Part shown: in pieces, positions 23,846 through 36,658 of the stretch
Layout: each line of letters starts with the position of its first letter
Numbering within the stretch: the stretch's first letter is position 1
Assembly: GCA_933207985.1 (NCBI GenBank)
Contig: OW240921.1
Span: forward strand, 97,620,167 to 97,684,166
From: Pelobates cultripes
Lineage: Eukaryota; Chordata; Amphibia; Anura; Pelobatidae
Length of the DNA: 64,000 nucleotides
Direction: 5' to 3'
Position numbers and translations under genes: made by a program
Notes under the pieces: generated by a model
The model's database searches: none
What the model saw: the letters and a program-made list of their open reading frames with translations, nothing else
Told to the model about the DNA's origin: nothing

Positions 23846-24539
23846 AACTATAGTTACTAATTATATTCTAAATATTTCAATTCATATTTTCCTGAAGCAT
23901 GGACTAACAAGTGTGCGACCCACTGCTGTATTTAATTATCTTGGTAGCATGATATCACGACTTTGATATATTTGTGAACTAGTTACCCTTTTCAGTCTGT
24001 ATCCAGACTTAGTGAATACATATTCCCTGGTTTTAGTGGCTAAGGTCAAAGGTTTTAAGGGATAAGATTTTCAGGAAAGATATCCTTTTTGTTTTTGTGA
24101 ATGTGACCCATGATCTTGCTCCTTTTTATGTTTATATCCATATATAATTTTTCTCTCTTCTCTTGGGGCACTTATCTATTTATATAGATCTACACCCTTA
24201 AAAGTTCACTAGTATATGCTATAATATTATTGCCGGTTTGAATATACTGTTTATAACTTCTTCAACCATACATTTGTACCACTGGTGCAATTCACTGTTT
24301 GCTATTAGATGCGGCAGCATCACTGCGTAAATACTCTTAGTTTGAATATATTAATTTAACCTCCTCAATCATATGTTTGTGTTACTGGTGTAGTTTACGG
24401 TGTTCGACTTTTATATAGATGTTATCCATAATAAGCACACATGTGAAGTTTTACTTCCATTACATAGATGGTTAATTTCTCTCCGTAAAGCTTTCTGGTA
24501 ATTAACATTTAATTTTCATCCAGTTTTAAAATCTGAACT

Positions 24540-25250
24540 GGGTATTTAAGTAATTGATTTTCCAGGTATATAAGTTTCAGGTCCTACTCTGAAGCTAGTC
24601 TTGAGAAAGTTCCGTGAGAGAAACGAAACACAGCCATTTCCTGTTTTACTTTTAACCCCTTAAGGATACATGACATGTGTGACATGTCATGATTCCCTTT
24701 TATCCCAGAAGTTTGGTCCTTAAGGGGTTAAATACCGGTGACTGTGCCGTAATCAGCCCCGGTCTTTTGTGAAGATTCCAACCGAGGCATTTTAGCTCTG
24801 CTCGCGAGTCTCTAGCGTTAGCCAATATTGCACAGGTGGGTTGTAACATGCCGCGCCTGATCATTGACCCTGTTGCCTTTCCTCAGCTCGAGAGGTTCTG
24901 TATCTATCACTATCATATTTATATTTGGACCCCTTTTTACGGTTTTCGTTTAAAAGGGGGCTTTTGCTGATCCAATAATTATTATTTTTTATAACTTGTT
25001 TGTAACATTCAGCTGCTCTACCCCCCTTTTTCGTGATACACCCTAGATCTCTCATTTTGGGTTAATTGCACATCACCACCCTCCATTATAGTGGTGGTGT
25101 GTTTCTTCCCTACTTGAGATACCTATGTCATCTATGATGCATTTATTTTAGAATTTTTCTTGACAACTAATTGAATCGCTGGCTTTTGCCCATCCCCCAC
25201 CCCCCAAAGAGGTGGATTTTTTGTGATTAAAAATAATCATTTTATTTTCA
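24540..25250 (+). repeat. Probable dispersed repeat with gaaacgaaac core
   Basis: gtcttgagaaag, then a weak short hairpin, then gaaacgaaacac at 24618-24630, recalls the hairpin-plus-CGAAACG motif of other repeats here. Hairpin MITE copy 2 is inserted just downstream. The limits are uncertain. Confidence 0.3.
24652..24731 (+). repeat. Hairpin MITE copy 2
   Basis: Eighty bases from ttaaccccttaagg to ccttaaggggttaa, with the acatgacatgtgtgacatg core shared with 4379-4467 and, inverted, 26588-26667. Confidence 0.85.
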
Positions 25251-25589
25251 GTTTGATTTTACATGTTATTAAAGGGATACTTTATTTTTATATAGGATTA
25301 GATCTTCTGTATTTTTTATATACCCTTAGATTTGGAGCGCACATACACTATAAATTTCTTTATAGTTCATATCCTTTTAAGTCGCTTTCATGTGTATGTA
25401 GTTGCCCAGATTATTTGATCTTTTTGGTTACCATTATTTTACTTGTTTACTTGATGGCTTGTAGATTATACAATCGATAAACATAGATGCAATAGGAAGA
25501 GGTTTTAATTTCACACTGGACAAAAATATCTGCATTAAGCATTTAGAAACATGTTCATAAAATAAAATTTACAAATAGAAAATGTATTT

Positions 25590-25928
25590 TCACTCCAAAC
25601 AACTAAATCACTTTAAATTACTGAAGTGCTTTATGAGTGAAGAGTGTCTTTGTTTTTCCTTTTACAAAAGTGAAAATTGAAAAATTAATTGGCATTTTTA
25701 TGAATTAACCCTGATACACCCACCTGGCTGTCAGTCAGACAGAGTCCTGTTACTTCCTGGCTTGGTTAGCTCCGTGCAGCTAAACTCAAGAGGCAGAAAT
25801 TGCCCAGAGCACCTGCCATACAAAGACTTCTCATTGAGCTACATTGATAAGTCTGTGATTGGATAGCCACAGAAAGTCTGGGCTTTCTGGGCATTTATTT
25901 TCTATTTGAGTAGCGGAGTGTCTCTTTA
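25590..25928 (+). repeat. TTAA MITE family D, copy 1
   Basis: Matches 42245-42535 in the same orientation. The shared core runs from aattgcccagagcacctgcc through caaagacttctcatt and gtctgtgattgga to gccacagaaa. It ends gagtgtctctttaa. The left end is diverged. Confidence 0.7.
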
Positions 25929-26093
25929 ACTGTGAAATAAAAAACTGCAATGCAAAACTGAGGCAAAAAGGCAAGCTGCAGCTACAATGAGTATTTGCCT
26001 AAAATGTGCTATTCAGACTTCATCTTGTTGAAAGATGGAGTAAACCCAGTAGTTACAGATTCTGTCTTCCAAGTAGATTAGATTAACATAGAA

Positions 26094-26455
26094 ACATAGA
26101 ACGTGACAGCAGATAAGAACCATTGGGCCCATCTAGTCTGCCCAATATTTCTAAATACTCTCATTAGTCCCTTATCTTCTATCTAAGATAGCCTTATGCC
26201 TATCCCAAGCATGCTTAAACTCCTTTACTGTGTTAATCTCTACTACTTCAGCTGGAAGGCTATTCCATGCGTCCACTACCCTCTCTGTAAAGTAATAATT
26301 CCTGATATTATTTTTAAACCTTTGCCCCTCAAATTTAAGACTATATCCTCTTGTTGTGGTAGTTTTTCTTCTTTTAATTATAGTCTTCTCCACATAATAT
26401 GTTCTTGGACAATGCGAATATATTATAGTCCAGTAACATCTCATTTCCATATAGT
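26094..26455 (-). pseudogene. CR1-type LINE, 3' fragment
   Basis: On the minus strand the open frame (26450 to 26172) gives RRKTTTTRGYSLKFEGQRFK and then YYFTERVVDAWNSLPAEVV, the C-terminal tail of a CR1-type reverse-transcriptase protein. The 3' end follows as the complement of aacatagaaacatagaa, which matches the ATTCTATG-type tail of CR1. It matches the longer plus-strand copy at 40885-41452 with the same end. It is heavily 5'-truncated with no RT catalytic box, so it cannot move. This is a very common repeat tail in frogs. Confidence 0.8.
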
Positions 26456-26587
26456 TCCATAAACCTACAGGTGCATATACTGCTATCTTTTAAAAAGTTA
26501 AATTTAAGGCAGGTGTATCATTTGTTCTTTCATGTTATCCTTTTTGTTTTGGTATTTTGGGTGGAGTTTTCATAGCAATATTCTCCT

Positions 26588-26667
26588 TTAACTCCTTAAG
26601 GACCAAACTTCTGGAATAAAAGGGAATCATGACATGTCACACATGTCATGTGTCCTTAAGGGGTTAA
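26588..26667 (-). repeat. Hairpin MITE copy 3 (inverted)
   Basis: Reverse complement of the copy at 24652-24731, with ttaactccttaagg and ccttaaggggttaa ends. It is 80 bases long and lacks the extra acatgtgtg unit of copy 1. Confidence 0.85.
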
Positions 26668-27068
26668 ATGGAGAGAATATCAATATAAATCGGTGCGTTC
26701 TTCATGTAACAATATCAAAAAGTAATTAACATCCTCTGCTGCTTATTGATCAATGGCTGAGGTCATCCAAAACAGGCAATCAAGTTAGGCATAATGTAGA
26801 CTGAAAAAATAAGCAGGTCTTCCACAATAGAAGCAAATGAATATTCTATTTGAGATCTACATGACATTTGGTAGGGAGCTCCGTATGTTAACATGCTCCC
26901 AATTGTCCCTTACTAATAATTCCAAAATGGGTCACATTTTGATAAATAAAAAAACAGCCAAATGTTGATACATTCTTTTATTTTGCTGTAACATTATAGC
27001 TCCAAATTAAAACATGAAAGGAAAAGGTTGCTTGTTTTTACAACGTGATAGTTTTACTCATTTTATGT

Positions 27069-27216
27069 GTAAGGGTTTATTCACAAAGTTGTAGTTAACT
27101 GGAATCTTAGTTACAAAATACAGGCAAAAGTAGACAAATTAAAAAAAAAATTATAATCTCCAACTCAGCAAAAGTTTTCAATTCACTGCAATTCAGTGTT
27201 TGGTAAATAAAACCTT
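27069..27216. repeat. Fold-back MITE related to family B
   Basis: Ends aagggtttattcaca and tggtaaataaaacctt are inverted. The interior has ttttcaattcactgcaatt. It is similar in plan to family B but clearly diverged. Confidence 0.5.
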
Positions 27217-27314
27217 ATAATGCACCCTGTGGCAAGCTTTTTACATTTTAGCAAAAACAGAGCCAAAATAAAACTTGCGGAAATACGATTTTGCTTTTAT
27301 AGCAAATTATTTAT

Positions 27315-27445
27315 AGCTTCTGCTCGTCGAAGTCCAATACCACCCTGAGCTACGCATTATTTTTATGAGTTCCTCATTACAATCGCCATCTGACAGTCAT
27401 AACTGGTTAGAACACCCGGTGCAGGCCTTACATGGCAATTAGAAA
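27315..27445. other. Candidate conserved non-coding element
   Basis: A non-repetitive, balanced stretch (ccctgagctacgcattattt and following) without an open frame. A second small one, rich in aatcaattaatgagttaatc, is at 27590-27650. The call rests on texture only. Confidence 0.2.
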
Positions 27446-27655
27446 CGGTTTGTTTTAAAAGCAAGATGGGGGAACCCAAAAGATGTATTTTGGTACATTT
27501 GCTAAAGTATCTAAATTCCAACTGAGTACAGAATAAAAAAAATGCAAAGAAAGAGAAAATATCCTTTTGTTTGATTTCCTTCAGACTCGTAATTAAAGGA
27601 AGTAATCAATCATACTGAAATCAATTAATGAGTTAATCATTATCATTTTGGGGAA

Positions 27656-30599
27656 ATTTTAACCTCACAAGTAGATCCATACATTTCAAAATTAATAGAT
27701 TTTTGAGATAAGTGTTTTTAACATCAAATTGCCGGTTATTATTAGAATATGTCAACTATATTGAGTTTAATGCGGTCTCAGAAGACCATTTTTTGCTGGT
27801 GGCTTTTGCTATTGTCTAAGGTTAAATCTAATTTTATTTCTCTGTAAGAGGTATCTGTACAGATGCAAATCATACACTGATTTATTGATCCCATGTTGGG
27901 AACTGAAGAAGATAAGAGCCAGGAAAGAAAAAAAGGCCATTAAGCAATATTTTACATTGATGCAGTGGTAACAAAACATGTGTTTGCATTCTGCTATGTT
28001 GCACACAGAATTAAAAATAAAGAAATAAATGCAGCAATAAAAAGTATTCAAGTGGAAAGTTTGAAATTTAAATCTCAGTATTTTTTATTTTTATTTTTCT
28101 TTTACAGCATTTTAATGCAGGAGACATCAATGCTATATCAGAAAGTGTGCCTTTATTCTATTGTGGGGATGCTTTAACTGATACAGGATGGCACCAATGT
28201 AACATTTGGATAATGTAAGTGTACAGACCTTTCTGTGTAACGTTTTATCCATAATAAGTATATGTATCACAAAGTGTCTTCACATATACAATTCAATTAA
28301 AATGATCAGGCTGTTTTGCCACTGGAAATCGTACAAATGAGTGTCCAAACGAGAATGAAGATTAGAATGAGCTGCCCAATGAACCCTAAAACCTAGGATA
28401 AATATACTGCCCATTCCAGTTAAAGTACCCTATGTGTACCCAATGGAAAACAGACAGGGATGTTTTTCCTTATTTTTGGGCTTTTACAATTTTCTTTGTC
28501 AACTTTGATTTAGTAGGTTCGTCTTTAAGTCCTGCTCTATCCATGTGCCTCACATGATGGTTCTTGATGCCAACTTTGACCTCAAGAACGATAACTAGAG
28601 CTGCATAGTCTCTTTGTGCTTTGAATGCTTGTTTCTGTATTGGCCACAGAATATCATTCAGTCTCCTTTCACTTTGCTTTGACTGGCTGCTTTATACTAT
28701 GTAAATATATTTTATTTCATTATTCCCAACATCATGCTATTATTATTCCTGGCCCATCTCACCCAAGAGGCGGCTCTAATAAGACTTGCTACAGTAAAAC
28801 ATCTTCTTCAGTTGAGCAAGTGAAAAAAAGGCAGGCATAGTCTGTAGAGGAAAATAATTCATTTTTCAGTGAATCTTGTCCCCATTCAAAGCAGCACCTC
28901 TCATTAGAATTTGCTGGTGAGGGAGGGGTGGAAGAGAAGACACATTCCTTGCGTGTGTCACCACTAACAAAGTGTCTTTGGAGGTAGCCCTGACCTACAA
29001 AACATAACTGGAAAATTATCCATGCAGTAGAACAGATGGCAGTGAGGAATAAATCAAGGATCACTACCTTGCATTCATTCTCTAGGGGTAATGTCATGTG
29101 AGTTGGGAGCCTTTACAGCACTGTGACATGACATAGTGACACTTGCCTTTTATATAATAGCCTAGGTGTTCCATATGCATGTGGCAGACCTGGAAACAGA
29201 ACCAGCAGAAATCTATGTAAAAGACTGTTGCCAAATGCAGTAACACAGTCCTATAAATAAAAATTGCTCGGCTCTCCTTTTATATCAACATGAATAATGG
29301 TATATTTTTGTGGCACGCTATACGTTATATCCTTGTATGCCAATTGATATTTAATTTAAATTAGACTCGGCAGTCAAGAGATAACATACATATTCTAATC
29401 ATAAAAAAAGCAAAATTAAGTAAGCATGTATGTCTGAAAGTCTAGAATTAAATTGTGTGGGCTTGGGTAACAGAATAGCATCGTTACAGTGACAAAGTGG
29501 TAAATGTTGGCACTGCTTCAATCCTGATTAAACAGAGTGGCAGAAACGTGTACAGCAAACACAAAAACGTAAGTGACTTCCGTTGGTTGTTCACATGGTC
29601 AAAAATGCCCAGAGTAGGACATTAGAACACACACTTTTTATAGATTGCCTATATACAGAAATGCACACTGTATTGTGTCTTCAATGGATGAAAGGCATAC
29701 CAGTAAAATAAAGAAAATTAAACGAGAAACAAATACTCTAGAGTGTATATCTATAATGTCCTATGTACAATAAAGGAGAATATGCACTTAGTGAATTTTT
29801 CATATAATTTACAGTTTAATAACCATATCAACTTTTAAACTCACGCTGTGCTAAAAATAATTTGCTCTTGCAAGCTTATGGAATCAGTATATATATATAC
29901 TGAGCATCAAAGAATACTATAATTATAAAAATGATATGAAAATATAATTGACAATAAACAATACATTTTATGTATGAAAGGAAGGATGTTGCACCATACT
30001 GTGCTGTGCCGATCAAGGTTTTAATGTATAATAAGAACCAGTTTCTATAATTTTTCCAACTAACTTCATAAGTTCATTTTCTTCTGTTATCAAAAGATAA
30101 TTATAGTAATTCTTTATTTCTTGCACCTTGAATTTAAACTGTAATAAAATAGGATATTGTAAATAAAAATAAATATTCAATGGTTTTTAAATCTAATTTT
30201 CTTTGTTTTCCCGACACAGCATTTTCAGATGCAGCACATGTTAGACACAGGACAAAATGTATCTAGTTTCAGACATCTCATGAAGCTAGAATAGTTCAGA
30301 TTGTTTATAAGACTGAAAAAAAAGCAATACAGGACATGACCACATAAAAATGCAGTGCTTTCAGATTCCGCATTTCTTCTGAATATTTCTCTCGGAATTT
30401 TATTCACTGAACAGTGAGATATGTGACTTCGAAATCAAGGCATGAACTAAAACTACAATATGGAACTATGAGAAATTACTCTATTTTACATAAATATTGT
30501 GGCTCGGCTATCAAGTCATATTAGCTGGTCCATCAAACGGCTTGCTTCCAGTGTGGTCAGCAAAAATATGCTATGAACTATTATTAGAAAAAGCAAAGA
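27656..30599. other. Three kilobases of unique AT-rich DNA
   Basis: No repeat with a partner in the window, no domain-bearing open frame and no RNA gene. The overlapping opposite-strand frames at 28625-29097 have no recognisable protein features. Confidence 0.45.
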
Positions 30600-30745
30600 G
30601 ATATTAAAGGTCACAACTCCAAAAAGGTTCACAGTATCTCAGACCACCAGCAATCACAGTCTACGCGTTTCGTACGTAGTTAATAGTAATAATAAAGTAT
30701 TTAACCAGGAAATGTACATTCCAATTACTCTGGTTTTCAAGTAAA
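30600..30745. repeat. Short dispersed repeat with cgtttcg hairpin
   Basis: ctacgcgtttcgtacgtag (30661-30679) is a small hairpin around a cgtttcg core. It is followed by aataaagtatttaaccagga, a block common in amphibian dispersed repeats. Confidence 0.35.
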
Positions 30746-33040
30746 TCCTGTGGATCCTGTGGATACAATGGTTGAACGGATTCTACTGATGATGCATTAG
30801 CCCACTGATCTATCTCACCGGCCTACGTTGCACTTTAACCAGACTTTGCATTGTATTCTCCATGGAGTGATCTTCTGTTCAGTAATCATGAGGTGGGGAC
30901 TTTATTTTTATTAAGATTTAATGTAAGCTGTGGCAACATCTGCTGTTATTATTTAACATTTGAAAGCTGCAGGATTGGGGTTTCTTTAACCACATGACTA
31001 TTTATCTTATATAACTACAAGACAAAAGTATAAATAACCATTTTATATCAGGGTGGTAAAACGTACTAAAAGCAATGGATGTGAGGTTCAATGTTTAGTG
31101 TAGTGGCTCTGAGATCAGTCCGTAATGTCTAGGAAAAGTTCAGGGTTTAAAATTTCAATAAAAAGACAGAATACAAACCCTATTTTTGTTTACTCATCTC
31201 CTGAACAAAGTATACATTTTATTGACATAGTAACCTCCTTCATAATATACCTGGCATGTCATTTGTCATTAAGTGTTAATAATACCTGTATAGGGTTTTG
31301 ATTTTGTATTTTTATATAATTCAATGCTTATTGGTAATTTTTAAACAAATAAAGTACAACAATAAACCAGTAAGTAAGAAAGAGGGACAATGGTCTAATC
31401 TTAGAGACAGAAAAACTATGCATAAATTATGAGCTTACAGGACCAAATGAGAGTGATAAATATTATCAGAGAGAGGTCAAGGTAAGGGAGGTGTGACAGA
31501 GAGGAACAAGCTTCTTTGAATTACTGGTTTCTCTAGAGTAGGAAGAAATAGAAATAGGTAATAAAGATGAATGGCGTGCAAGAGGACAGTCAGGTCCATC
31601 AGACTGTAACTTCACTGGGTGGTAATAGGTCAAGAACTCACCACCACCAGGCAGTAAAGATGGTGGTGAGGACATTGTCATACAGCCTTTCCAAGAATGT
31701 TGTGTTTCTACAATGTACTGTAGTTGTTACAGTCAAACGGCAGCGTACAATTTTCAGCTTAAGAAAAAAAATTTTTAAAAAGTAAAAAAAAATATAGAGA
31801 AAGAGAAAATAAATCCATCTAGGTTAGTCTTTAACAACATCTTCATCGTTGTCATTTGTGTACAACCAAGACATATAAGCCTTATGAATAAGTAAAGAAC
31901 ACTTTCCTGGATTCCCTTTTCTTACATTTAGGTTTGTCAAGTTTCCTTTTAAAGCTTGTTTCAGATACATCACGGAGAGCACTTACAGACTTTCCAGCCA
32001 TTAATAACATTAGTTTCCTATACATAAGTGGGAAAAAAGTTGATAGAAATACTGTGGAACTGATTTTTAACAACAACATAAAAGTATGTTACGTTTAGCT
32101 ATCTGTCTGCGGTAATCTTTGATAATGAGAAGACTGAACTTTTCTCATAAGGGGTTAACCCTTCTTGCAACAAGAGGGATAACATACATTGTAGGGTAAA
32201 ACACTGCTGGTTCCTCTAGCAACTAATCAGTTAATCCTCTGCTTTGCCCAGATCCCCCTCAGTCTTAAAAACTCCATCCATATGCTGCACTCCATTTTAT
32301 TATTTCTACATTGCGTCAGAAGGGAAATATTCACACTGAGCCACAGGGATTAAAGACTGAAGCTCCAGAGAAGTCAGATCACATCCGTCATACCCAGCTG
32401 TTTTCAATTCCAACTATTCACACCTGCTTTTATTTATTATTCCTTACTTAGACAAGACGGGACTCATTTTTCAAATGTAAATCTTTGATGTAAAGTGGCT
32501 CTGGTAATGGGTGATACCTTGACTGATCGCTTTACATATAAATAATATAAACTACAAAACAAGTACAAGCATTAAAAAAAAACAACTGTGCTGAATGGAG
32601 TGCTTCTGGGATAAAGTGATTAGAGGGGAATGACAACAAGTTTGTTCTCTACACTATATTATAACACCATCAGTACCTATACACAGTGCAAAGTTTTGTC
32701 AGCTGTTTTTAAAAGCCCTCTCCCTCCAGATCTTCCAAGATATCATCATGATTACTATACTGTTCAATAGATCAATATGTTGTGATCGTGTTAATGTTAC
32801 AAAAATCATGAGTAGAGGGGATTGTTTAAGAATATGGGGCCCAGATGTTAATAAAGGCTTAGAGGTTACAGTATTCAAATGTTCAAAATATCTAGTATAT
32901 ATACAAAAACTGACTTAACTTAAACTGAAACTTTTTAAATATGAATCATATCTTCAAGCAGATCTGTCGTGTTTTTTTTTTTTTTACCATAGTAGCATTC
33001 TTCGATTTTTTTATGTGTTCTATGCAAATGTCTACATTGT
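30746..33040. other. Unique AT-rich DNA, nothing recognised
   Basis: No repeat partner and no convincing exon. 32130-32480 is more GC-balanced than its surroundings but shows no frame or promoter pattern I can defend. Confidence 0.45.
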
Positions 33041-33044
33041 TTAA

Positions 33045-33165
33045 AATGACGAGTTTATCCTCCTGCCTACATGTTATTTGATTGCTTCTGCTGTATAACT
33101 TGGTTGATGGCTCAGATCAGCCGGCAGTCTGGTTCTAATCGCTGGAATGTAATCTAAACTGTGAT
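33045..33165. other. Candidate conserved non-coding element
   Basis: gattgcttctgctgtataac through ctggaatgtaatctaaactg is balanced and non-repetitive. A short similar string (ctgaaatgtaatctaaatc) occurs at about 49995-50015. It is weak. Confidence 0.2.
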
Positions 33166-33544
33166 TATGAAGGGAGTAGGGGTATATCAATGGAAATATG
33201 ATGGAAAGTTTATACAAATTGGATTAAATTGAAAGATTCACTTAAAAACCAATTAAATATTTTAAAGCAGATCTGTCACAATTATTTTTTTTACCAATGT
33301 ATCAATAAATGCACTTCCTCTTTCAAAGCTAAGCAAATTAAATTTGGTAATGCTTTGTTTATATTTATATAACAACCTGAAAACCCAATATATTAGCAAG
33401 AAATATATAATGCAAAAATAGATCAAACTGGGAGAAGAAGTATATTATGACAAAAAAACAAAATATTTCTGATACACTTGTATAATATATAATGAACCTG
33501 CAATCCAAAATGCAAAGCATCGGGTATTCCGTAGGTCCACTCAG

Positions 33545-33682
33545 AGGTGGACTGACCTGAGGCCAGGTAAGGGTTCAGTTTTGAGCCAAAATTATGCCTC
33601 TTCTGTCATCATAATAAGTCTCCTATAGCTATACTGACTTATATATTGACTGGTCCTTCTTAATATAGAGCTGGTCCAGCCC
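33545..33682. repeat. Possible hAT-like MITE
   Basis: cagaggtggactgacctga on the left and gctggtccagccctg on the right are a diverged inverted pair, of a type common in frog hAT MITEs. No clean 8-bp duplication. Confidence 0.35.
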
Positions 33683-34295
33683 TGGTGACTCTCGTTATCT
33701 TATTGTTTCTAATGAGAGCCATTATTTGTCACATTTAAAATTTGTATTTTTAAAATCATTTTTGCCATTACTTTAGTTTTTTTTTTTTTACTACTATTCA
33801 CTGTTTAGGATTGATTGAGTAATATTGAAAACTAATTTTATATCAGCACCTGCAAATCTGCAGTTACATCTACTGTGAGTGATACCAAGATGATATGATA
33901 GTGATAGAACAGGTCTGAGGGTAAAGATGAGGTTTGCAAAAGACACAGAGAGCCACAGTTAAGGGGAGCAGAGTTCACGAGAAAGCTGTAAAAACAAATT
34001 AACTTTCACATAAGTAGCAGCAATCTCCTAAGAACTGCCAACAATAAGAACTGCAGTTCGTGTGGTGATCGTTGAGTCCTGAGAGTATTTTAAAGTATGA
34101 TCGCAAGATGGTTTGTCTCATGGTCTTGAGGATTCTAGAATATTATTGGATGCAATTAAATTGTAAACTCAGGAACATACATGTTCTGACTTGTGAGGAG
34201 CAGGGTCAAACCTTTGTAAACGCAAGATGCCAACACCCTCTGTGTTCTTTAAGTGTTTTTCAAACCATAATAAGATTGCAAATAAATAATGGCGG

Positions 34296-34722
34296 TGTCA
34301 TACTTACCCGTTCCGGAGTTCCCCGATCCAGCAGCGTGCACGTCTATTTGTGCGAAGTTGTGCCGACGTCATAATGACGCAACTCGAAGTGCCGAAGAAT
34401 GCCAAATTTGGGTCTTTAGGCGCTCAACTATGATGCACACCAGTGGTATTGGTTCCCTGCCTTTATAATTCAGGGCTTTTCAGTAGCAAGTTGCTCTGTT
34501 GTGGTTCTTGTATACTCAAGAGTGCGCTTTTCTTCGCTTTCTGTGTTCCTGTCCTTGGCTTGTCTCATTATTTATGCTGTACCCTCAACGTTTGACCTTG
34601 GCTTTCGTCTTGACTACTCTTTATGTTAAATACGGTCATTCTAAGACCCGGTAATATGTTATACCTCTCTTACAGCACATTAGGGTCTGTGTGTTTTGGG
34701 TTCTACTACTCTCGTTGTGACA
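34296..34722 (+). mobile_element. Solo LTR, family A, copy 2
   Basis: It has TG...CA form (tgtcatacttaccc to ctcgttgtgaca), 427 bp. Flanking ggcgg and gacgg are a 5-bp duplication with one mismatch. A gacgtcataatgacg stretch (CRE-like) and tttataat near 34461 fit a retroelement promoter. No internal region is attached, so it is a solo LTR. Confidence 0.75.
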
Positions 34723-34727
34723 GACGG

Positions 34728-35771
34728 TAGGCAAGAAAATATATTTTGGGAAGCATTAACCACCATGATTTCTATACATAAATAAAAAAACATTGCGTAT
34801 ATTTCCTTTTAATACTACTATTGCCTTTCCTAGAATTTCCCAGAACAACTTATTCTTCTTTTAAAATGATACAATGGATGAAAAGTGGTTTCCAAACAGC
34901 GTAAGAAAATTTACATTACTAAAGGTATTATACATCAAACATATCGAACCCCTGAATGTTTGTTGAAAAAGTGAGACTGTAATAATCTCTTTAACATTTC
35001 ATTCCAAGGGACCCATGCAACGCAAATACACATTTTTAACGTTTCACAGATTTTAAGGACAGTAGTCTGTCCGTGAGAGAATTCCAGTACCAAATTCCTC
35101 TTTAAAATGCATTTGTAGACATTTTCTAAAGATTTATGAGAACATATGCAATATGTTAACTGAGAGTTATTGTCATCATTGATGTACAATAGCATATCGG
35201 CTAAGCACCCTGGGTTTGGACCTAAGTCAGCTCATCTGAGGCAAAAAAAGTCTCAAAAATAAAATATATAAATTTACACTCAGGGCTGGACACAACAAAA
35301 GTCGTGCCGGTCATTTCAGGGTTTGAGAACTGTGTTTAGGAGGATTATGATTATGACTTTAGGGTTAGAGTGATTTGTCTGGTTTAGAATCAAAGGGAGA
35401 CAGTACACAGCGCTTTGAATGCAGCCACCCCTTAGCTCCTAACACAACTTAATCTTAAACCTCATTAACCCTTAACAATACTTAACCCTAATCCCAAGTC
35501 CTTCTACTACCACCCTAACCTATCCCCTCAATATAATAATAATATAATCATATGATGTAAACAATGCTCCTATCCCTTAATGGTTCTTTTTAACAACAAA
35601 ACACAACTTTTGAATTTCACCATGCTATTATTTTACAAGAATTGTATTAACTCTTTTTTTTTTAAATGTTAAATTATAATTAATGACTAATAATAAGATT
35701 AATAATACAAATTTAAACCTACTAGGGTCTATGGCACACTTGAAGCAAAAAAAGTCAAATAATACTTCTAC
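34728..35771. other. Mostly unique DNA between two solo LTRs
   Basis: 35440-35535 holds irregular telomere-like text (taaccctaa, caccctaacc), too degenerate for a true telomere array. The two LTRs are 1 kb apart and direct, but no gag or pol frame lies between, so they do not look like ends of one provirus. Confidence 0.45.
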
Positions 35772-35983
35772 ATTGCTGTAATGCTTACTCGTTCTGGAGC
35801 TCCCCGATCCAGTGGCAGGTTAGATGCTGCACACTATGAGTGCCTGTCTATTTGTATAAAGTCATGCCGACGTCATGACGGAGCGACTCTAAAAGAACAA
35901 AAGTACCCAAATTCAAAGGTCGCCCGAATTCGGGTCTTTAGGTGCTCCAAATTGATACCAACCAATAGTTTTAGTGCTCTGGC

Positions 35984-35990
35984 TATAAAA
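35984..35990 (+). promoter_or_regulatory. TATA box of the family A LTR
   Basis: tataaaa lies about 20 bases after a ccaat motif and 110 bases after a CRE-like gacgtca, the order expected of a polymerase II promoter in an LTR. Copy 2 has tttataat at the corresponding place. Confidence 0.45.
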
Positions 35991-36170
35991 CGCCAGGGCT
36001 TTCTTGATTACCCAAGAGTGCGCTTTAAAGTATTTAGGATTTCTTGGTACCGACTTGTTTATTTGTCTCTCCACTCTCTGTGTTCCTTACTTTGGCTCAT
36101 TTCTCATTTATGCTGTTTTCTCGTACGCTTGACCTTGGCTTTCTCTCTGACTACTCTATACGTTAAATGA

Positions 36171-36482
36171 TGTGCATGGGCAAAAAAATTGGTTCGGTTC
36201 AGAAATTTGGGTAAGTAAAAAAAATGTTCTGCTTCAGCAATTCGGACCAATGGCATTCGGCTCGGTACTTCGGAACTTAGGTAATTCGGACCCTAACACT
36301 AACCCTAAACCCTAACCACTTGTTTTGTCACTTTTCAGAAATCCAAAGCACTTCGGAACTTCAGCAATTCGGAACATCAGCAATTCGGTTCGGTTTGGCA
36401 TTTTGGCAATTTGGCACTTCGGCAATTTCACGAAATTTGTTTGAATGTACATTCGGAACGAAACGAATTGCACATGTCTAGT
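36171..36482. repeat. ttcgg-rich fold-back repeat nested in solo LTR
   Basis: The right end gaacgaaacgaattgcacat and the left end gatgtgcatgggc...ttggttcggttc are an imperfect inverted pair. The interior has many ttcgg units and a short telomere-like ccctaaaccctaacc at 36297-36315. It interrupts the LTR alignment, so it inserted after the LTR. Confidence 0.65.
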
Positions 36483-36658
36483 GATACGTGGTAATTATCT
36501 CTTCAGCAGATTAGGGTCTGTGAGTGTTGGGTTCTCCTATCTAGCTGTGACAATTGCCTCTCATGTTTTGCCCAAGTATAGTGTCAAAATCCTAATGTCT
36601 CTCACTCGATCAAAGGCAGGAGGGAAGGGCAGAAAAGATTTTTAAAATGACAGAAATC

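Larger units (their letters stand above)
35777..36552 (+). mobile_element. Solo LTR, family A, copy 3, with nested insertion
   Basis: It runs from tgtaatgcttactcg to ctagctgtgaca and is flanked by perfect 5-bp repeats attgc (35772-35776 and 36553-36557). In order it has a gacgtcatgacg CRE-like site (35869), a CCAAT motif (about 35961) and a TATA box (tataaaa, 35984-35990). The LTR match breaks at about 36171 and resumes at about 36483, where an unrelated ttcgg-rich block sits. Confidence 0.85.

Noticed and set aside
35440..35535. Interstitial telomere array
   Set aside because: The ccctaa-like units are few and irregular.
34296..36552. Two direct LTRs as ends of one provirus
   Set aside because: The 1-kb interval has no gag or pol frame, and each LTR has its own flanking short repeat, so they are separate solo LTRs.
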